Shown here: in pieces, positions 54,398-63,156 of the stretch
Position numbering within the stretch: position 1 is the first letter of the stretch
How the letters are laid out: each line of letters begins with the position of its first letter
Assembly (NCBI RefSeq): GCF_030272695.1
Contig: NZ_JARFYN010000022.1
Location: 1 to 64,000 of the forward strand
Direction of reading: 5' to 3'
Source of the DNA: Martinezella calliandrae
Lineage (GTDB): Bacteria > Pseudomonadota > Alphaproteobacteria > Rhizobiales > Rhizobiaceae
Length of the DNA: 64,000 nt
Translations under genes and position numbers: made by a program
Notes under the pieces: model-generated
Databases searched by the model: none
Told to the model about the DNA's origin: nothing
Seen by the model: only the letters and a program-made list of their open reading frames with translations

Positions 54398-54436
54398 AAT
54401 GAACGGATGGCGTGTTCTCTCATCGCAACGTTCATT
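54398..54436. promoter_or_regulatory. Inverted repeat upstream of the TPR gene
   Basis: AATGAACG (54398-54405) is mirrored by CGTTCATT (54429-54436) with a 23-bp spacer, ending 17 bp before the TPR protein start. Possible operator or leader element; no regulator assigned. Confidence 0.3.
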
Positions 54437-54453
54437 TGCCAAGGAGCAATCCC

Positions 54454-54996
54454 ATGACGACTACCGCTTTCCGCCTTGTCTCCGTCGCCCTCGGCGCCGG
54501 CCTCGTCCTCGGCGCTTTTGCCGTTCCCGTCTTTGCGGCTGGCGACAATTCGAGCACGACGCCGACCTGCAAGAAGGGCGAGATCTACGACAACAAGACG
54601 AAGAAATGCGTGAAGCAGCAGGGCGCCAATATTACCGACGAGAACCGCGCCGACTATGCTTATTCGCTCGCCAAGAAGGACCACCGCTATGAAGAAGCGT
54701 TGGAAGTACTCGACACTATGCAAAATCCGAACACGGCAGAAGCGCTGAACTATCGCGGCTACGCCACACGCAAGCTCGGCCGCACGGATGAAGGTATTTC
54801 CTATTACCTGAAGTCCGTCGCAATGGACCCGAAGTATTCCTTGGTTCGCGAATATCTCGGCGAAGCCTATGTCATCAAGGGTCAGATCGATCTTGCCAAG
54901 GATCAGTTGAGCACGATCAAGGCGCTCTGCGGCAACACTTCCTGCGAGGAATACCAGGACCTGAACGAGGCCATCCAGCATCCGTCGAGCCTCTGA
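54454..54996 (+). CDS. Secreted TPR-repeat protein
   Basis: A 180-residue exported protein. Signal peptide at residues 1-28 (hydrophobic VSVALGAGLVLGAFAVPVFA). A linker follows with two cysteines (TCKKGEIYDNKTKKC) and two to three TPR-type helical pairs (about residues 60-150: ADYAYSLAKKDHRYEEAL, NYRGYATRKLGRTDEGIS, REYLGEAYVIKGQIDLAK). Late cysteines (CGNTSC) may form a disulfide. ATG 54454 follows AAGGAGC. It is likely periplasmic and acts through protein contacts. It precedes the ECF sigma gene by 60 bp, but promoter sharing is uncertain. Function unknown. Confidence 0.85.
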   Translation: MTTTAFRLVSVALGAGLVLGAFAVPVFAAGDNSSTTPTCKKGEIYDNKTKKCVKQQGANITDENRADYAYSLAKKDHRYEEALEVLDTMQNPNTAEALNYRGYATRKLGRTDEGISYYLKSVAMDPKYSLVREYLGEAYVIKGQIDLAKDQLSTIKALCGNTSCEEYQDLNEAIQHPSSL

Positions 54997-55055
54997 TATC
55001 AACGGCGGGTCGGAGATGATCGCTATAAGCAGTCAGCATTTAGAGAGATATCCGA

Positions 55056-55700
55056 GTGTCAGTCGCTCATTCCACAATTTCTGCTTATAGTCGGGTAAAA
55101 TCGGAACCGCCGGCAAGACCGGCGATTCCCAAGAACGCGAACCTCGCGGAGGGTGCCATAGCCAGCGAAGAGGATATCAGGACGGGCCTGTCGCAGCACC
55201 TGACGCGGCTCTGGCGCTATGCCGTGGTGCTGTCGCGCCAGCGCGACTTCGCGGATGATTTGGTGCAGGCGACTTGCGTTAGAGCGCTGGAGCGGGCAGG
55301 TCAGTTCGCAGCCGGCACGCGGCTCGATCGATGGTTGTTTTCAATCCTGCACTCGATCTGGCTGAACGAGATCCGTTCGCGCCGGGTGCGGATGGGTCAG
55401 GGTTTTGTCGATGCCGATGAGACCTTGGTTTTCGATGGCGCGCGCGAGACGGAAACGCATATTCTCGCCGGCCAGGTACTGAAGCTGGTGCAGGCGCTGC
55501 CGGAAGCGCAGCGCACGGCGGTATTCCTCGCCTATGTCGAAGGACTGTCTTATCGTGAAGTGGCCGAGGTTTTGGATGTGCCGATCGGAACGGTGATGAG
55601 CCGGTTGGCGGCGGCGCGCGCAAAGCTTGCCGATGGCACTGCATCGGAACATGGAGCACGGCGTTCTGGGGGTGGGCGACTGGGGAATGGAAATGAGTGA
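55056..55700 (+). CDS. ECF-type RNA polymerase sigma factor
   Basis: A 214-residue sigma-70 family ECF factor. Region 2 lies at about residues 45-105 (RLWRYAVVLSRQRDFADDLVQ and onward), and region 4 at about 140-195 (LPEAQRTAVFLAYVEGLSYR and VPIGTVMSRLAAARAKL). It starts with GTG 55056; no closer start exists, so the N-terminal 40 residues are an unusual extension. The final codons overlap the anti-sigma start by 8 bp, the usual coupling. The target regulon is not visible in the window. It is not EcfG, which would be accompanied by nepR and phyR. Confidence 0.88.
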   Translation: MSVAHSTISAYSRVKSEPPARPAIPKNANLAEGAIASEEDIRTGLSQHLTRLWRYAVVLSRQRDFADDLVQATCVRALERAGQFAAGTRLDRWLFSILHSIWLNEIRSRRVRMGQGFVDADETLVFDGARETETHILAGQVLKLVQALPEAQRTAVFLAYVEGLSYREVAEVLDVPIGTVMSRLAAARAKLADGTASEHGARRSGGGRLGNGNE

Positions 55701-56514
55701 AGTGGAAAAGATAAATATGCCTTCGGACGAGCTGCTCACCGCCTATATCGACGGCGAGTTGGAGACGGCCGAACGCGACAGCGTAGAAAGGATGATCGCT
55801 AGCGATGCCCGAGTGGCGGAGCGCTTCGATTTCCTATCGCGCAGCGATCTGCCTTTCCGTAAGGCATTCGAGCCCATGCTTGCTGCCGCCCCAAGCGCTA
55901 AGCTGGAGGCCATGCTTGCCGCCATCCCGTCCACAAAGGAGCAGAATTCCACAACGGGACAGAACAGGGCCGTTTCCGGTATCAGCCGCCGCGGCTTCCT
56001 CTCGGCGATCGCCGCCTGCCTGGTCGTGGGCATCGCCATCGATCGCGCCGCGATCGGCATCAGCCATCGTCTTGCCACGCCAGACGAGGGGAGCGAGTGG
56101 CGCGCCGTCGTCGCCGAATATCTTTCGCTCTATACGCCGGATACATTGAGCGCACCGGCAGGCGATCATGGTGAGCAGGCTGCGCAATTGAGCGAAGTGG
56201 GCTCCAAACTGGGCCTCGCGCTGACGCCCGAATCTGTCGCGATACCGGGCGTCGATTTCAAGCGCGCCCAGGTTTTGAATTATGACAGCAAACCTTTGGC
56301 GCAGATCGCTTATTTGGATCCCGAAAGCGGACCGATGGCGCTTTGCATCATTCCCTCGACCCTGGGCGCTTCGGCACCGGACATGGAAAACCGTCGCGGC
56401 TTGAATGTCATCTACTGGTCGAATGCCACCCACGCCTTCATGCTGATCGGTCATTCGCCGATCGACCGGATAAAGACGCTGGCCGATGGTGTTCGAGGAA
56501 GCTTGGCGGTTTGA
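55693..56514 (+). CDS. Membrane anti-sigma factor
   Basis: A 273-residue single-pass membrane protein. The N-terminal cytoplasmic region DELLTAYIDGELETAERDSVE is the anti-sigma-like motif, one membrane helix lies near residues 110-130 (FLSAIAACLVVGIAI), and a periplasmic domain follows. The HxxxCxxC zinc-finger of ZAS-type anti-sigmas is absent. The start is uncertain: ATG 55693 has better spacing from GGGGA, while ATG 55687 is also possible. It presumably holds the preceding ECF factor inactive until an envelope signal is received. Confidence 0.85.
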   Translation: MSEVEKINMPSDELLTAYIDGELETAERDSVERMIASDARVAERFDFLSRSDLPFRKAFEPMLAAAPSAKLEAMLAAIPSTKEQNSTTGQNRAVSGISRRGFLSAIAACLVVGIAIDRAAIGISHRLATPDEGSEWRAVVAEYLSLYTPDTLSAPAGDHGEQAAQLSEVGSKLGLALTPESVAIPGVDFKRAQVLNYDSKPLAQIAYLDPESGPMALCIIPSTLGASAPDMENRRGLNVIYWSNATHAFMLIGHSPIDRIKTLADGVRGSLAV

Positions 56515-56676
56515 GATTGCCCCTCTTTCTGAGTGGGAGGGGTTAACTCCCGCAAATCGCACGATTCAAAAAGAATTTGGCGAAAACCCATCCTGCTGAT
56601 ATTCTCCGCCCAACGAAAATCAAATGAGCGCCTGCAGCATGCCTCTCGGCCTTGCGCGGCGCGGTGGAAAAGATAC

Positions 56677-58269
56677 GTGAGTGACCCCGACAGCGGCAAA
56701 GTGCCGCAGGCAGACGGGGCGTCGGTAGCAGAGCGCAGGAAGGGTAAATCCTCCCGGCGCGCTAAGCGTAAGCGTGGCGGTCACGTCCGCCCGAACGCTT
56801 ATTCTGCGGAGGCCAACCAGACTGGCACGTCCGGTCCGGTGGCGATACGCCCAATAGACAACGACGCCGGTTTTCCGGCCAAGAAGCGCAAGCGTCGGCG
56901 CCGTTCTCACGGCGTAGCGCATGATGGCGCGCAGTATGCTTCCCCAGCACAACAGCAACAGGCTTCCGCCGCGCAGGAGCATCGTGCAGCGGCTGAGCAC
57001 GGCTATGCACCATCGCACAAGAATGGCAAGAACAGGCGCAAGCACCGGAGCAAGCGCGGTCTGCAGGGCCGCCCGCTGGTGCATGAAAAGACGGCACAGA
57101 TCGTCGCCCCCGCCGCTGGTGTCGCCGCTGAACCAGCTCCTGTTCACAATGACCATCATCATCATCATCGGTATTCGCCGCCGCAACGCCGCGACGCACA
57201 AGCGCCGCATCATCACGACGATGGCGATTTTCGATCCGTCGATCTCTATGCGGCGCTCGATCTCGGCACCAATAACTGTCGCCTGCTGATCGCGCAGCCA
57301 ACGCGTCCCGGCCAGTTCCGCGTTGTTGACGCTTTTTCCCGCATCGTCCGTCTTGGCGAGGGGCTTGGTGCCAGCGGACGGCTCTCGAGCGACGCCATGG
57401 ACCGCGCCGTCGAGGCCCTGCGCATCTGCGCTGGCAAGCTGAAGACGCGCGAGATCCGCCGCATGCGGCTGATCGCAACCGAAGCCTGCCGTGCGGCGGA
57501 AAACGGCGAAGCCTTCCTCGCCCGAGTCACGGAAGAGACCGGCCTGCGGCTCGAAATCATCGATCGCGAGACGGAGGCGCGGCTTGCCGTTTCAGGATGT
57601 TCGTCGCTCGTCGGTCCGGAGGCGCGCTCGGTCGTGCTGTTCGATATTGGCGGCGGCTCCTCGGAAATCGCTGTCATCCGCATTGGCGAAAACCGCTCAA
57701 GCCGGCTTGCCAATCACATTACGCATTGGACCTCGCTGCCGGTTGGCGTGGTGACGCTCTCGGAGCGCCATGGCGGCCGTGACGTCACGCCGGAACTCTT
57801 CGAGACTATGGTGTGCGAGGTCGCAGGCATGCTCGAACGCTTCGATTGCCCGCCGGTACAGGGGGCTGCCCGCGACAGTGGCGATTTCCATCTGATCGGC
57901 ACGTCCGGCACAGTGACGACACTCGCCGGCGTCCATCTCGATCTGCCGCGTTACGACCGGCGTCGCGTCGATGGCGTCTGGCTGTCGGACGACGAAGTGA
58001 CGGCAATGCAGGCGAAGCTGCTTTCGTGGGACTTTGCTGGTCGCGCGTCCAACCCCTGCATCGGGCCGGACCGCGCCGATCTCGTACTGGCGGGTTGCGC
58101 CATTCTCGAGGCGATCCGCCGCCGCTGGCCGAGCCCGCGCATGCGCGTTGCCGATCGCGGTCTGCGCGAAGGACTGCTTACCGACATGATGGCGGATGAC
58201 GGTGTGTGGCGGCGCGGCCGCTCGCGCCGCGGCCATCGACCGAAGGACACAAAGGGGCCGCAGGCATGA
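56677..58269 (+). CDS. ppx: Ppx/GppA phosphatase with low-complexity N-terminus
   Basis: A 530-residue exopolyphosphatase/pppGpp phosphohydrolase. The catalytic core begins near residue 188 (YAALDLGTNNCRLLIA) and includes the second glycine motif LFDIGGGSSEIAVIR at about 324. The N-terminal 185 residues are basic, Gln- and Ala-rich, and contain a run of five His (near residue 159) within HNDHHHHHRY. GTG 56677 follows GGAAAAGATAC and was preferred over the upstream GTG at 56533, which starts inside the anti-sigma 3' flank. It degrades polyphosphate or pppGpp. It overlaps rlmE (ATGA), so they are cotranscribed. Confidence 0.88.
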   Translation: MSDPDSGKVPQADGASVAERRKGKSSRRAKRKRGGHVRPNAYSAEANQTGTSGPVAIRPIDNDAGFPAKKRKRRRRSHGVAHDGAQYASPAQQQQASAAQEHRAAAEHGYAPSHKNGKNRRKHRSKRGLQGRPLVHEKTAQIVAPAAGVAAEPAPVHNDHHHHHRYSPPQRRDAQAPHHHDDGDFRSVDLYAALDLGTNNCRLLIAQPTRPGQFRVVDAFSRIVRLGEGLGASGRLSSDAMDRAVEALRICAGKLKTREIRRMRLIATEACRAAENGEAFLARVTEETGLRLEIIDRETEARLAVSGCSSLVGPEARSVVLFDIGGGSSEIAVIRIGENRSSRLANHITHWTSLPVGVVTLSERHGGRDVTPELFETMVCEVAGMLERFDCPPVQGAARDSGDFHLIGTSGTVTTLAGVHLDLPRYDRRRVDGVWLSDDEVTAMQAKLLSWDFAGRASNPCIGPDRADLVLAGCAILEAIRRRWPSPRMRVADRGLREGLLTDMMADDGVWRRGRSRRGHRPKDTKGPQA

Positions 58270-58985
58270 CCAAGCCAACGATCGCCGGCAATCGAACCGG
58301 ACGCAAGCTCGGCCAGCGGGTGAAGAAAAAGAAACTGAAGGCCTCCTCGCGGCAGTGGCTGGAGCGGCACATCAACGATCCCTATGTTCAGCGCGCCCAG
58401 CTTGAGGGCTATCGCGCCCGCGCCGCCTTCAAGCTGCTGGAGATCGACGAAAAGCATCATATCCTCAAGGGCGCCCGCCGCATTATCGATCTTGGCGCGG
58501 CGCCGGGAAGCTGGTCGCAGATCGCCGCCAAGGTCACAGGGTCGACGGAAGACGACATCCGCGTTGCGGCCATCGATTTCCTGGAAATGGCGCCGCTTCC
58601 GGGCGTCACGATCCTGCAGCTCGACTTTCTCGACCCGGACGCACCGCAGCGACTGATCGATGCCGTCGGCGGCACGCCCGATCTCGTGATTTCGGATATG
58701 GCCGCTCCGACGACCGGCCATCAGCGCACTGATCACTTGCGAACCATGCATCTCTGCGAAGTCGCCGCACATTTCGCCGTCGAGGTCCTTGGCGAAGGCG
58801 GACATTTCCTCGCCAAGACCTTCCAGGGCGGTACGGAACGCGACCTGCTGACGCTGCTGAAGCAGAATTTTCGGCAGGTCATCCATGTGAAGCCAGGCGC
58901 ATCCAGGGCTGAATCCGTGGAGATGTTCTTGTTGGCAAAGGGCTTCAAGGGACGCAAGACGGAAGACGAAGCAACGAGTGCTTGA
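58266..58985 (+). CDS. rlmE: 23S rRNA (uridine-2'-O) methyltransferase RlmE
   Basis: A 239-residue FtsJ/RlmE enzyme. Lysine-rich N-terminus (GQRVKKKKLKASSRQWLERH), then YRARAAFKLLEID with the first catalytic Lys, SAM motif LGAAPGSWSQIAAKVTG, catalytic Asp in ISDMAAPTTG, Lys in FLAKTFQGG and Glu in RAESVEMFLLA: the KDKE tetrad is complete. It methylates the 2'-OH of U2552 (E. coli numbering) in the 50S A-loop. It starts with ATG 58266 overlapping the ppx stop. Confidence 0.95.
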   Translation: MTKPTIAGNRTGRKLGQRVKKKKLKASSRQWLERHINDPYVQRAQLEGYRARAAFKLLEIDEKHHILKGARRIIDLGAAPGSWSQIAAKVTGSTEDDIRVAAIDFLEMAPLPGVTILQLDFLDPDAPQRLIDAVGGTPDLVISDMAAPTTGHQRTDHLRTMHLCEVAAHFAVEVLGEGGHFLAKTFQGGTERDLLTLLKQNFRQVIHVKPGASRAESVEMFLLAKGFKGRKTEDEATSA

Positions 58986-59049
58986 TTTAGCCGCCGCTTT
59001 TGTCCGATGATACAAATCTCATCGGCATTGCAGGCAGCGCATTCTTACC

Positions 59050-59433
59050 ATGCTTCTTTACGTCACTCTCGGCTCAAACGATATTTCGCGGGCACGCGGC
59101 TTTTATGACGCGGTTTTGCCGTCCCTCGGTTACCGGCGTCAACGCGAGTCGGACGAAGAAATTGGCTATGCCGCCGATGGCGACACACGTTGCCGGTTCT
59201 GGGTGGTGGTTCCCTATGATCAGCGCAGGGCCACGATCGGCAATGGCTCGATGGTGGCTCTGCAGGCTGAAACCCGCGCCGACGTCGACGCCTTTCACGC
59301 CGCAGCCCTTGCCCATGGCGGCACGGATGAGGGCAAGCCGGGCCTGCGCTCTTTCCATGCGAATTTCTATGCGGCGTACGTGCGCGACCCTGACGGCAAC
59401 AAGCTCAGCGCCGTCTGCGAGCGGCCGGAATAG
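59050..59433 (+). CDS. VOC-family (glyoxalase-like) protein
   Basis: A 127-residue single-domain vicinal-oxygen-chelate protein: LYVTLGSNDISRARGFYDAV at the N-terminus and FYAAYVRDPDGNKLSAVC at the C-terminus. Metal ligand candidates are the C-terminal Asp-Pro-Asp-Gly-Asn-Lys strand residues. Function unknown. It converges with the MFS exporter, with seven bases between the stop codons. Confidence 0.85.
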   Translation: MLLYVTLGSNDISRARGFYDAVLPSLGYRRQRESDEEIGYAADGDTRCRFWVVVPYDQRRATIGNGSMVALQAETRADVDAFHAAALAHGGTDEGKPGLRSFHANFYAAYVRDPDGNKLSAVCERPE

Positions 59434-59440
59434 GATTTGA

Positions 59441-60880
59441 TTACTCCACCACTGGCTGTTGAGTCTGCGCCACCGGCGGCGGTGTCGCGACCACACGCTT
59501 CATGCCGGCCTTGTGGCCGGAGACGGTGGCGCCGGCGCTGCGGTCCATGCGGATGAAGGGGATGGTGGCAACCACGGTCAGGATGGAGATGCAGAAGAAG
59601 GCGACATGGAAATCGCGAACCTGCAGCTCGGTGCCGCTGAAGAAGGTCGAAGTTTCCAGGATCATGGCGGCGACGGCAACGCCGAGCGCGAGGCTGATCT
59701 GTTGCATGACCGAACTCATCGACGTGGCCTGGCTTGCCTGCCTGTCGCTGATGTCGGCGAAGGCGAGCGCATTGATACCGGTGAAGAAGAACGAACGCGA
59801 GAAGCCGCCGATCAGTAGCACGCCGACGATGATGAGATGCGATGTCCAGGGTTGGAACAGGCCGGTGCAGATCGTCGTCACCGTCGTGATCCCCGCCGCT
59901 GACAACAGCGCGGTCTTGAAGCCGACGGCGGTGAAGACGCGGCGCGCGATGAACTTGGTACTGATGGCGCCGATGGCGCCGGCAAAGGTGATCAGTCCCG
60001 ATTGGAACGGATTTAGGCCGAAGCCGAGTTGCAGCATCAGCGGCGTCAGGAATGGCATCGCACCGATACAGATGCGAAACAGCGTGCCGCCGGTGACGGA
60101 AGCACGAAAGGTGGGATTTTTCAGCAGTGCCAGATCGAGAATCGGCGCCGGATGGCGCCGTGCATGACCGATGTAGAGGAAGCCGCAGACGAAGCCGATG
60201 ACGACGGCCGAAATGCCGATGAACGGCGGCAACGCCGGCAGGCTTATGACCGACATGCCGAAGACGACACCAGCGGCCGCGACGGATGTCAGCACGAAGC
60301 CGATGAAATCGAGCTTCGGCGGCATGGTCGCCTCGACCTCCGGCAAGAAGATCGACGACAGGATGACGCCGAGAACACCGACAGGCACGTTGATCAGGAA
60401 GATCCAGTGCCAGGAGGCGTAAGTGGTGATAAAGCCGCCGAGCGGCGGCCCGGCGAGCGGGCCGACCAGGGCGGGAATGGAAAGCAGCGCCATCGCCGCG
60501 ACCAGGTCGCTCTTTTGTGTCGTGCGCACCAGCACGAGGCGCCCTACCGGCGTCATCATCGAACCGCCGAGGCCTTGCAGGAAGCGGGCGGCGACGAATT
60601 CGAGGAGGCCGCCAGAGAAGGCGCACATGATCGAGCCGATGACGAACACGCAAATGGCAAGCCGGAAGATGTTCTTCGCCCCGAAGCGATCCGCCATCCA
60701 GCCACTGATCGGAATGAAAACCGCGAGCGACACCATGTAGGATGTCAGCGCTAGCTTCAGCGTGATCGGACCAACATGGAGATCGGTCGCGATGGCCGGC
60801 AGCGCGGTCGCAATCACGGTGGAATCCATCTGCTCCATAAAAAGGGCAACTGCAAGGATCAGGGGAACGATGCGGTTCAT
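59441..60880 (-). CDS. DHA2-family MFS drug exporter
   Basis: A 479-residue major-facilitator transporter with about 14 hydrophobic helices. Motif D1 in the first helix (ALFMEQMDSTVIATALPAIA) and motif A (GWMADRFGAKNIFRLA) place it in the EmrB/QacA-type DHA2 group. ATG 60880 begins directly at helix 1 with AAGG at a usable distance; the frame is open to 61054 without membrane segments. Substrate unknown. It is divergent from a metallo-beta-lactamase-fold gene; the intergenic region carries a direct repeat (61055-61085). Confidence 0.9.
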   Translation of the reverse strand: MNRIVPLILAVALFMEQMDSTVIATALPAIATDLHVGPITLKLALTSYMVSLAVFIPISGWMADRFGAKNIFRLAICVFVIGSIMCAFSGGLLEFVAARFLQGLGGSMMTPVGRLVLVRTTQKSDLVAAMALLSIPALVGPLAGPPLGGFITTYASWHWIFLINVPVGVLGVILSSIFLPEVEATMPPKLDFIGFVLTSVAAAGVVFGMSVISLPALPPFIGISAVVIGFVCGFLYIGHARRHPAPILDLALLKNPTFRASVTGGTLFRICIGAMPFLTPLMLQLGFGLNPFQSGLITFAGAIGAISTKFIARRVFTAVGFKTALLSAAGITTVTTICTGLFQPWTSHLIIVGVLLIGGFSRSFFFTGINALAFADISDRQASQATSMSSVMQQISLALGVAVAAMILETSTFFSGTELQVRDFHVAFFCISILTVVATIPFIRMDRSAGATVSGHKAGMKRVVATPPPVAQTQQPVVE

Positions 60881-61054
60881 AGGCGGATGCCTTGGTGGGT
60901 CGTGTCTTTGGGGAAGGGGTCCGCCTGAGACGGGCACCCGCTCTGTAGTCCTATGTGCGGCCGCTGCCAATCCCCGATTCTGCCCTGTGGCTTCGTGGAG
61001 ATCACGTCTTCGTGATGCCGCTTGCCGCCCAGTATAGGATACCAAGTTTGACAT

Positions 61055-61085
61055 ATGCTAAACGCATAGAAATGCTGAACGCATA
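61055..61085. promoter_or_regulatory. Tandem ATGCTRAACGCATA repeat
   Basis: Two 14-bp copies (61055-61068 and 61072-61085) spaced 17 bp apart, each with ATGC/GCAT ends. A consensus TTGACA (61048-61053) lies immediately before the first copy, so the repeats occupy the spacer and -10 of a + strand promoter toward the hydrolase gene. Probable operator; the regulator is not in the immediate neighbourhood. Confidence 0.5.
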
Positions 61086-61223
61086 AAACGTCGTTTGGTC
61101 TATTAGCGGATTTGGATGGATATGTCATGGCGAATTTTTAGCCATGACGGGTCGAATTCCAGCGTGCCGCGGCCGACGTCGATAAGCGCAGCTTACGCTG
61201 CGAGCATTGGAGAAAATGAGATA

Positions 61224-62099
61224 ATGACCGCCGTTGTTCTGCCGCCCGACACCCATCAGTTCAAGCTTGGGTCCTGCACCATCACCGTCGTCAAGGATGG
61301 TGCGAATATTCTGGAGAACCCCTGGGAAATCTTCGGATCGAACCAGGCGCCGGAAACGGTGCAGAAGCTCTTGGCGCAGAACTTCCTGCCGACCGACAAA
61401 CTCGTCAATAGCTGTGCGCCCGCTATCATCGACACCGGCGCTGACGTGATCGTGGTCGACACCGGCTTCGGTGCCGCTGGCCGCGCCCGCGGTTTGGGCC
61501 GTTTTCGCGAGGGCATGAAAGCGGTCGGCTACACGCCGGAGCAGGTGACCTTCGTCGCTCTGACGCATCTGCATGGTGACCATATCAGCGGATTGATGGA
61601 GGATGGCGCTCCGGCTTTCCCGAATGCGCGCTATGCCACGGGCGAGATCGAATATGTATTCTGGACCGACAAGGCTCGCGAGGGCACACCGGCGGAAGGC
61701 GGTCACAAAGCGGTGCTCACCAATGTCGTGCCTTTCGCCGAGAAGATGACATTCCTCAAGGAGGGCGACCAGATCGTCAGCGGCATGACGGCTGTACTCG
61801 CTCCTGGCCATACGCCCGGTCACCTCGTGTTCCACCTCGAATCGGATGGCAAGCAACTGGTCATGACCGGCGATACGGCCAATCACTATATCCTGTCGCT
61901 TGGGCGTCCGGATTGGGAAGTGCGCTTCGACGCCGACAAGGCCCAGGCCATCAAGACGCGCCGCCGTGTCTTCGACCTGATCGCCACCGATCGTATTCCC
62001 TTCCTTGGCTTCCACATGCCGTTCCCGGCCGTGGGTTTCGTGGAAAGGCAGCCGGAAGGCTTCCGCTATGTGCCGAAGACCTACCAGTTCGATTTGTGA
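61224..62099 (+). CDS. Metallo-beta-lactamase-fold hydrolase
   Basis: A 291-residue MBL-fold protein. The zinc motif THLHGDHISG (HxHxDH) is near residues 115-124, with later ligands in APGHTPGHLVF and VMTGDTANHY. The protein resembles AHL-lactonase/AidB-type members of the family. Substrate unknown: a lactone, thioester or ester are all possible. ATG 61224 was chosen because the upstream extension to 61116 is rich in Ser and unlike the family. No export signal is seen. Confidence 0.85.
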   Translation: MTAVVLPPDTHQFKLGSCTITVVKDGANILENPWEIFGSNQAPETVQKLLAQNFLPTDKLVNSCAPAIIDTGADVIVVDTGFGAAGRARGLGRFREGMKAVGYTPEQVTFVALTHLHGDHISGLMEDGAPAFPNARYATGEIEYVFWTDKAREGTPAEGGHKAVLTNVVPFAEKMTFLKEGDQIVSGMTAVLAPGHTPGHLVFHLESDGKQLVMTGDTANHYILSLGRPDWEVRFDADKAQAIKTRRRVFDLIATDRIPFLGFHMPFPAVGFVERQPEGFRYVPKTYQFDL

Positions 62100-62135
62100 G
62101 GCCGGCCCGTACCAACCCGTTCAGCGAGATCTAGC

Positions 62136-62531
62136 TCAATTGATGCAATTGAGCATCCATTGCACGCCGAACTGATCCGTGAGCTTCCCATAAAGGTTGC
62201 TCCAGGGCTGTTTGCCGAGCGATGTCGATATTGTGCCGCCCGCCGCCAGGCGGGCGAACACCTCATTTGTCTGCTCTTTGTCATTGAACTCAAGCAAATG
62301 TGCTGACCCACGCATCGGCTCCGCGTCGTCGTTGTCCGAAGCATAGAAAAGCACGCCAGGGCCTTGGAATTTCGCATGCATGACCTGGCCCTGGATAAAT
62401 CCGGGCGGCGTCGGGATTCCATCCACGCCGTAGCGCTTGATTTCAGCAATTTTTCCGAGGCCACAGGTCTCGTAAAAAGTAAGCGCCTGCTCGCAGCGCG
62501 TTGTGAAAAACAGATAATTGGAAAGTCGCAT
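62136..62531 (-). CDS. VOC-family PhnB-like protein
   Basis: A 131-residue PhnB/glyoxalase-fold protein. It starts MRLSNYLFFTTRCEQALTFY, has the pattern VMHAKFQGPGVLFYASD and ends DQFGVQWMLNC, typical of PhnB-like small proteins. ATG 62531 begins at the fold; the frame extends to 62735 with unrelated sequence. Function unknown. Its 3' end converges with the hydrolase gene at 62099. Confidence 0.85.
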   Translation of the reverse strand: MRLSNYLFFTTRCEQALTFYETCGLGKIAEIKRYGVDGIPTPPGFIQGQVMHAKFQGPGVLFYASDNDDAEPMRGSAHLLEFNDKEQTNEVFARLAAGGTISTSLGKQPWSNLYGKLTDQFGVQWMLNCIN

Positions 62532-62604
62532 GGCGAAACTCTCTGGGTCACGGGCTACGAGTGGAAACTGGCCAGATAAACTGGCCAGATCACTGGTGTG
62601 CCTT

Positions 62605-63030
62605 CTAGAGCGAAGCCGCTTGTTGGATCGCACTGACAAGTTGGCTATTGCCGTAAACTTGACCGCCGATGCCCCAGGAGCCTTCCGCGGCATAAACGAT
62701 GTTCGTCCAGATATGATCGCGGGATACCCGACCATTCGAAGCGCGTTCGACGATGGTCGTGGCCGCGTCGATAAATGCCTGTTTGGCCTCGTCGGTGGCG
62801 AGCGCGATCTCCGGCAGTTTCAGCTCTATGAAGGCGGCTGCGGCCGGCTTTCCGCCTGAGAATACGCGTCCCTGCGGCAAAACGTTGATGGTGCCGACGA
62901 CGTTCGGGGTCATGAACGCATTGCCCAAGAGTTGCGAGACTTTCAAGAGAGCATCGGTCAATTCGGTGAAGACCTGGGCCTCGGCTTCGCTCGACAGCAA
63001 ACCTTCCGGTACGGTGAGTGTGATAGGCAT
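62605..63030 (-). CDS. Tautomerase-like protein
   Basis: A 141-residue protein starting MPITLTVPEG, with the N-terminal proline used as catalytic base in tautomerase-superfamily enzymes. The C-terminal half (RVSRDHIWTNIVYAAEGSWGIGG) resembles the tautomerase/MIF-like fold. The catalytic role is inferred from Pro-2 only. It is divergent from a TetR regulator, with the operator-like array between them, so it is the likely target of that regulator. Substrate unknown. Confidence 0.75.
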   Translation of the reverse strand: MPITLTVPEGLLSSEAEAQVFTELTDALLKVSQLLGNAFMTPNVVGTINVLPQGRVFSGGKPAAAAFIELKLPEIALATDEAKQAFIDAATTIVERASNGRVSRDHIWTNIVYAAEGSWGIGGQVYGNSQLVSAIQQAASL

Positions 63031-63078
63031 GGCGGGATTCCTCTCGTTTGAAAATTCAGCCGGTGGTGCTACATAAAT

Positions 63079-63143
63079 ACTGATCGCTCTCTATTGATAC
63101 ACACTGATCACTCTCTATGCAAACATAAAGAGTGGTCACTCTT
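63079..63143. promoter_or_regulatory. TetR operator array
   Basis: Two direct copies of ACTGATCRCTCTCTAT (63079-63094 and 63103-63118, 24 bp apart) are followed by AAGAGTG-GT-CACTCTT (63128-63143), a 16-bp palindrome sharing the CACTCT core. The palindrome lies 13 bp before the TetR start and the copies lie between the two divergent genes. Autoregulation and control of the tautomerase gene are inferred. Confidence 0.6.
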
Positions 63144-63156
63144 AAAGAAAGTTGAC

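Noticed and set aside
57148..57240. His run in Ppx as a possible short tandem repeat or sequencing artefact
   Set aside because: The His codons continue in frame into the conserved core and the flanking codons are mixed, so it is accepted as coding.
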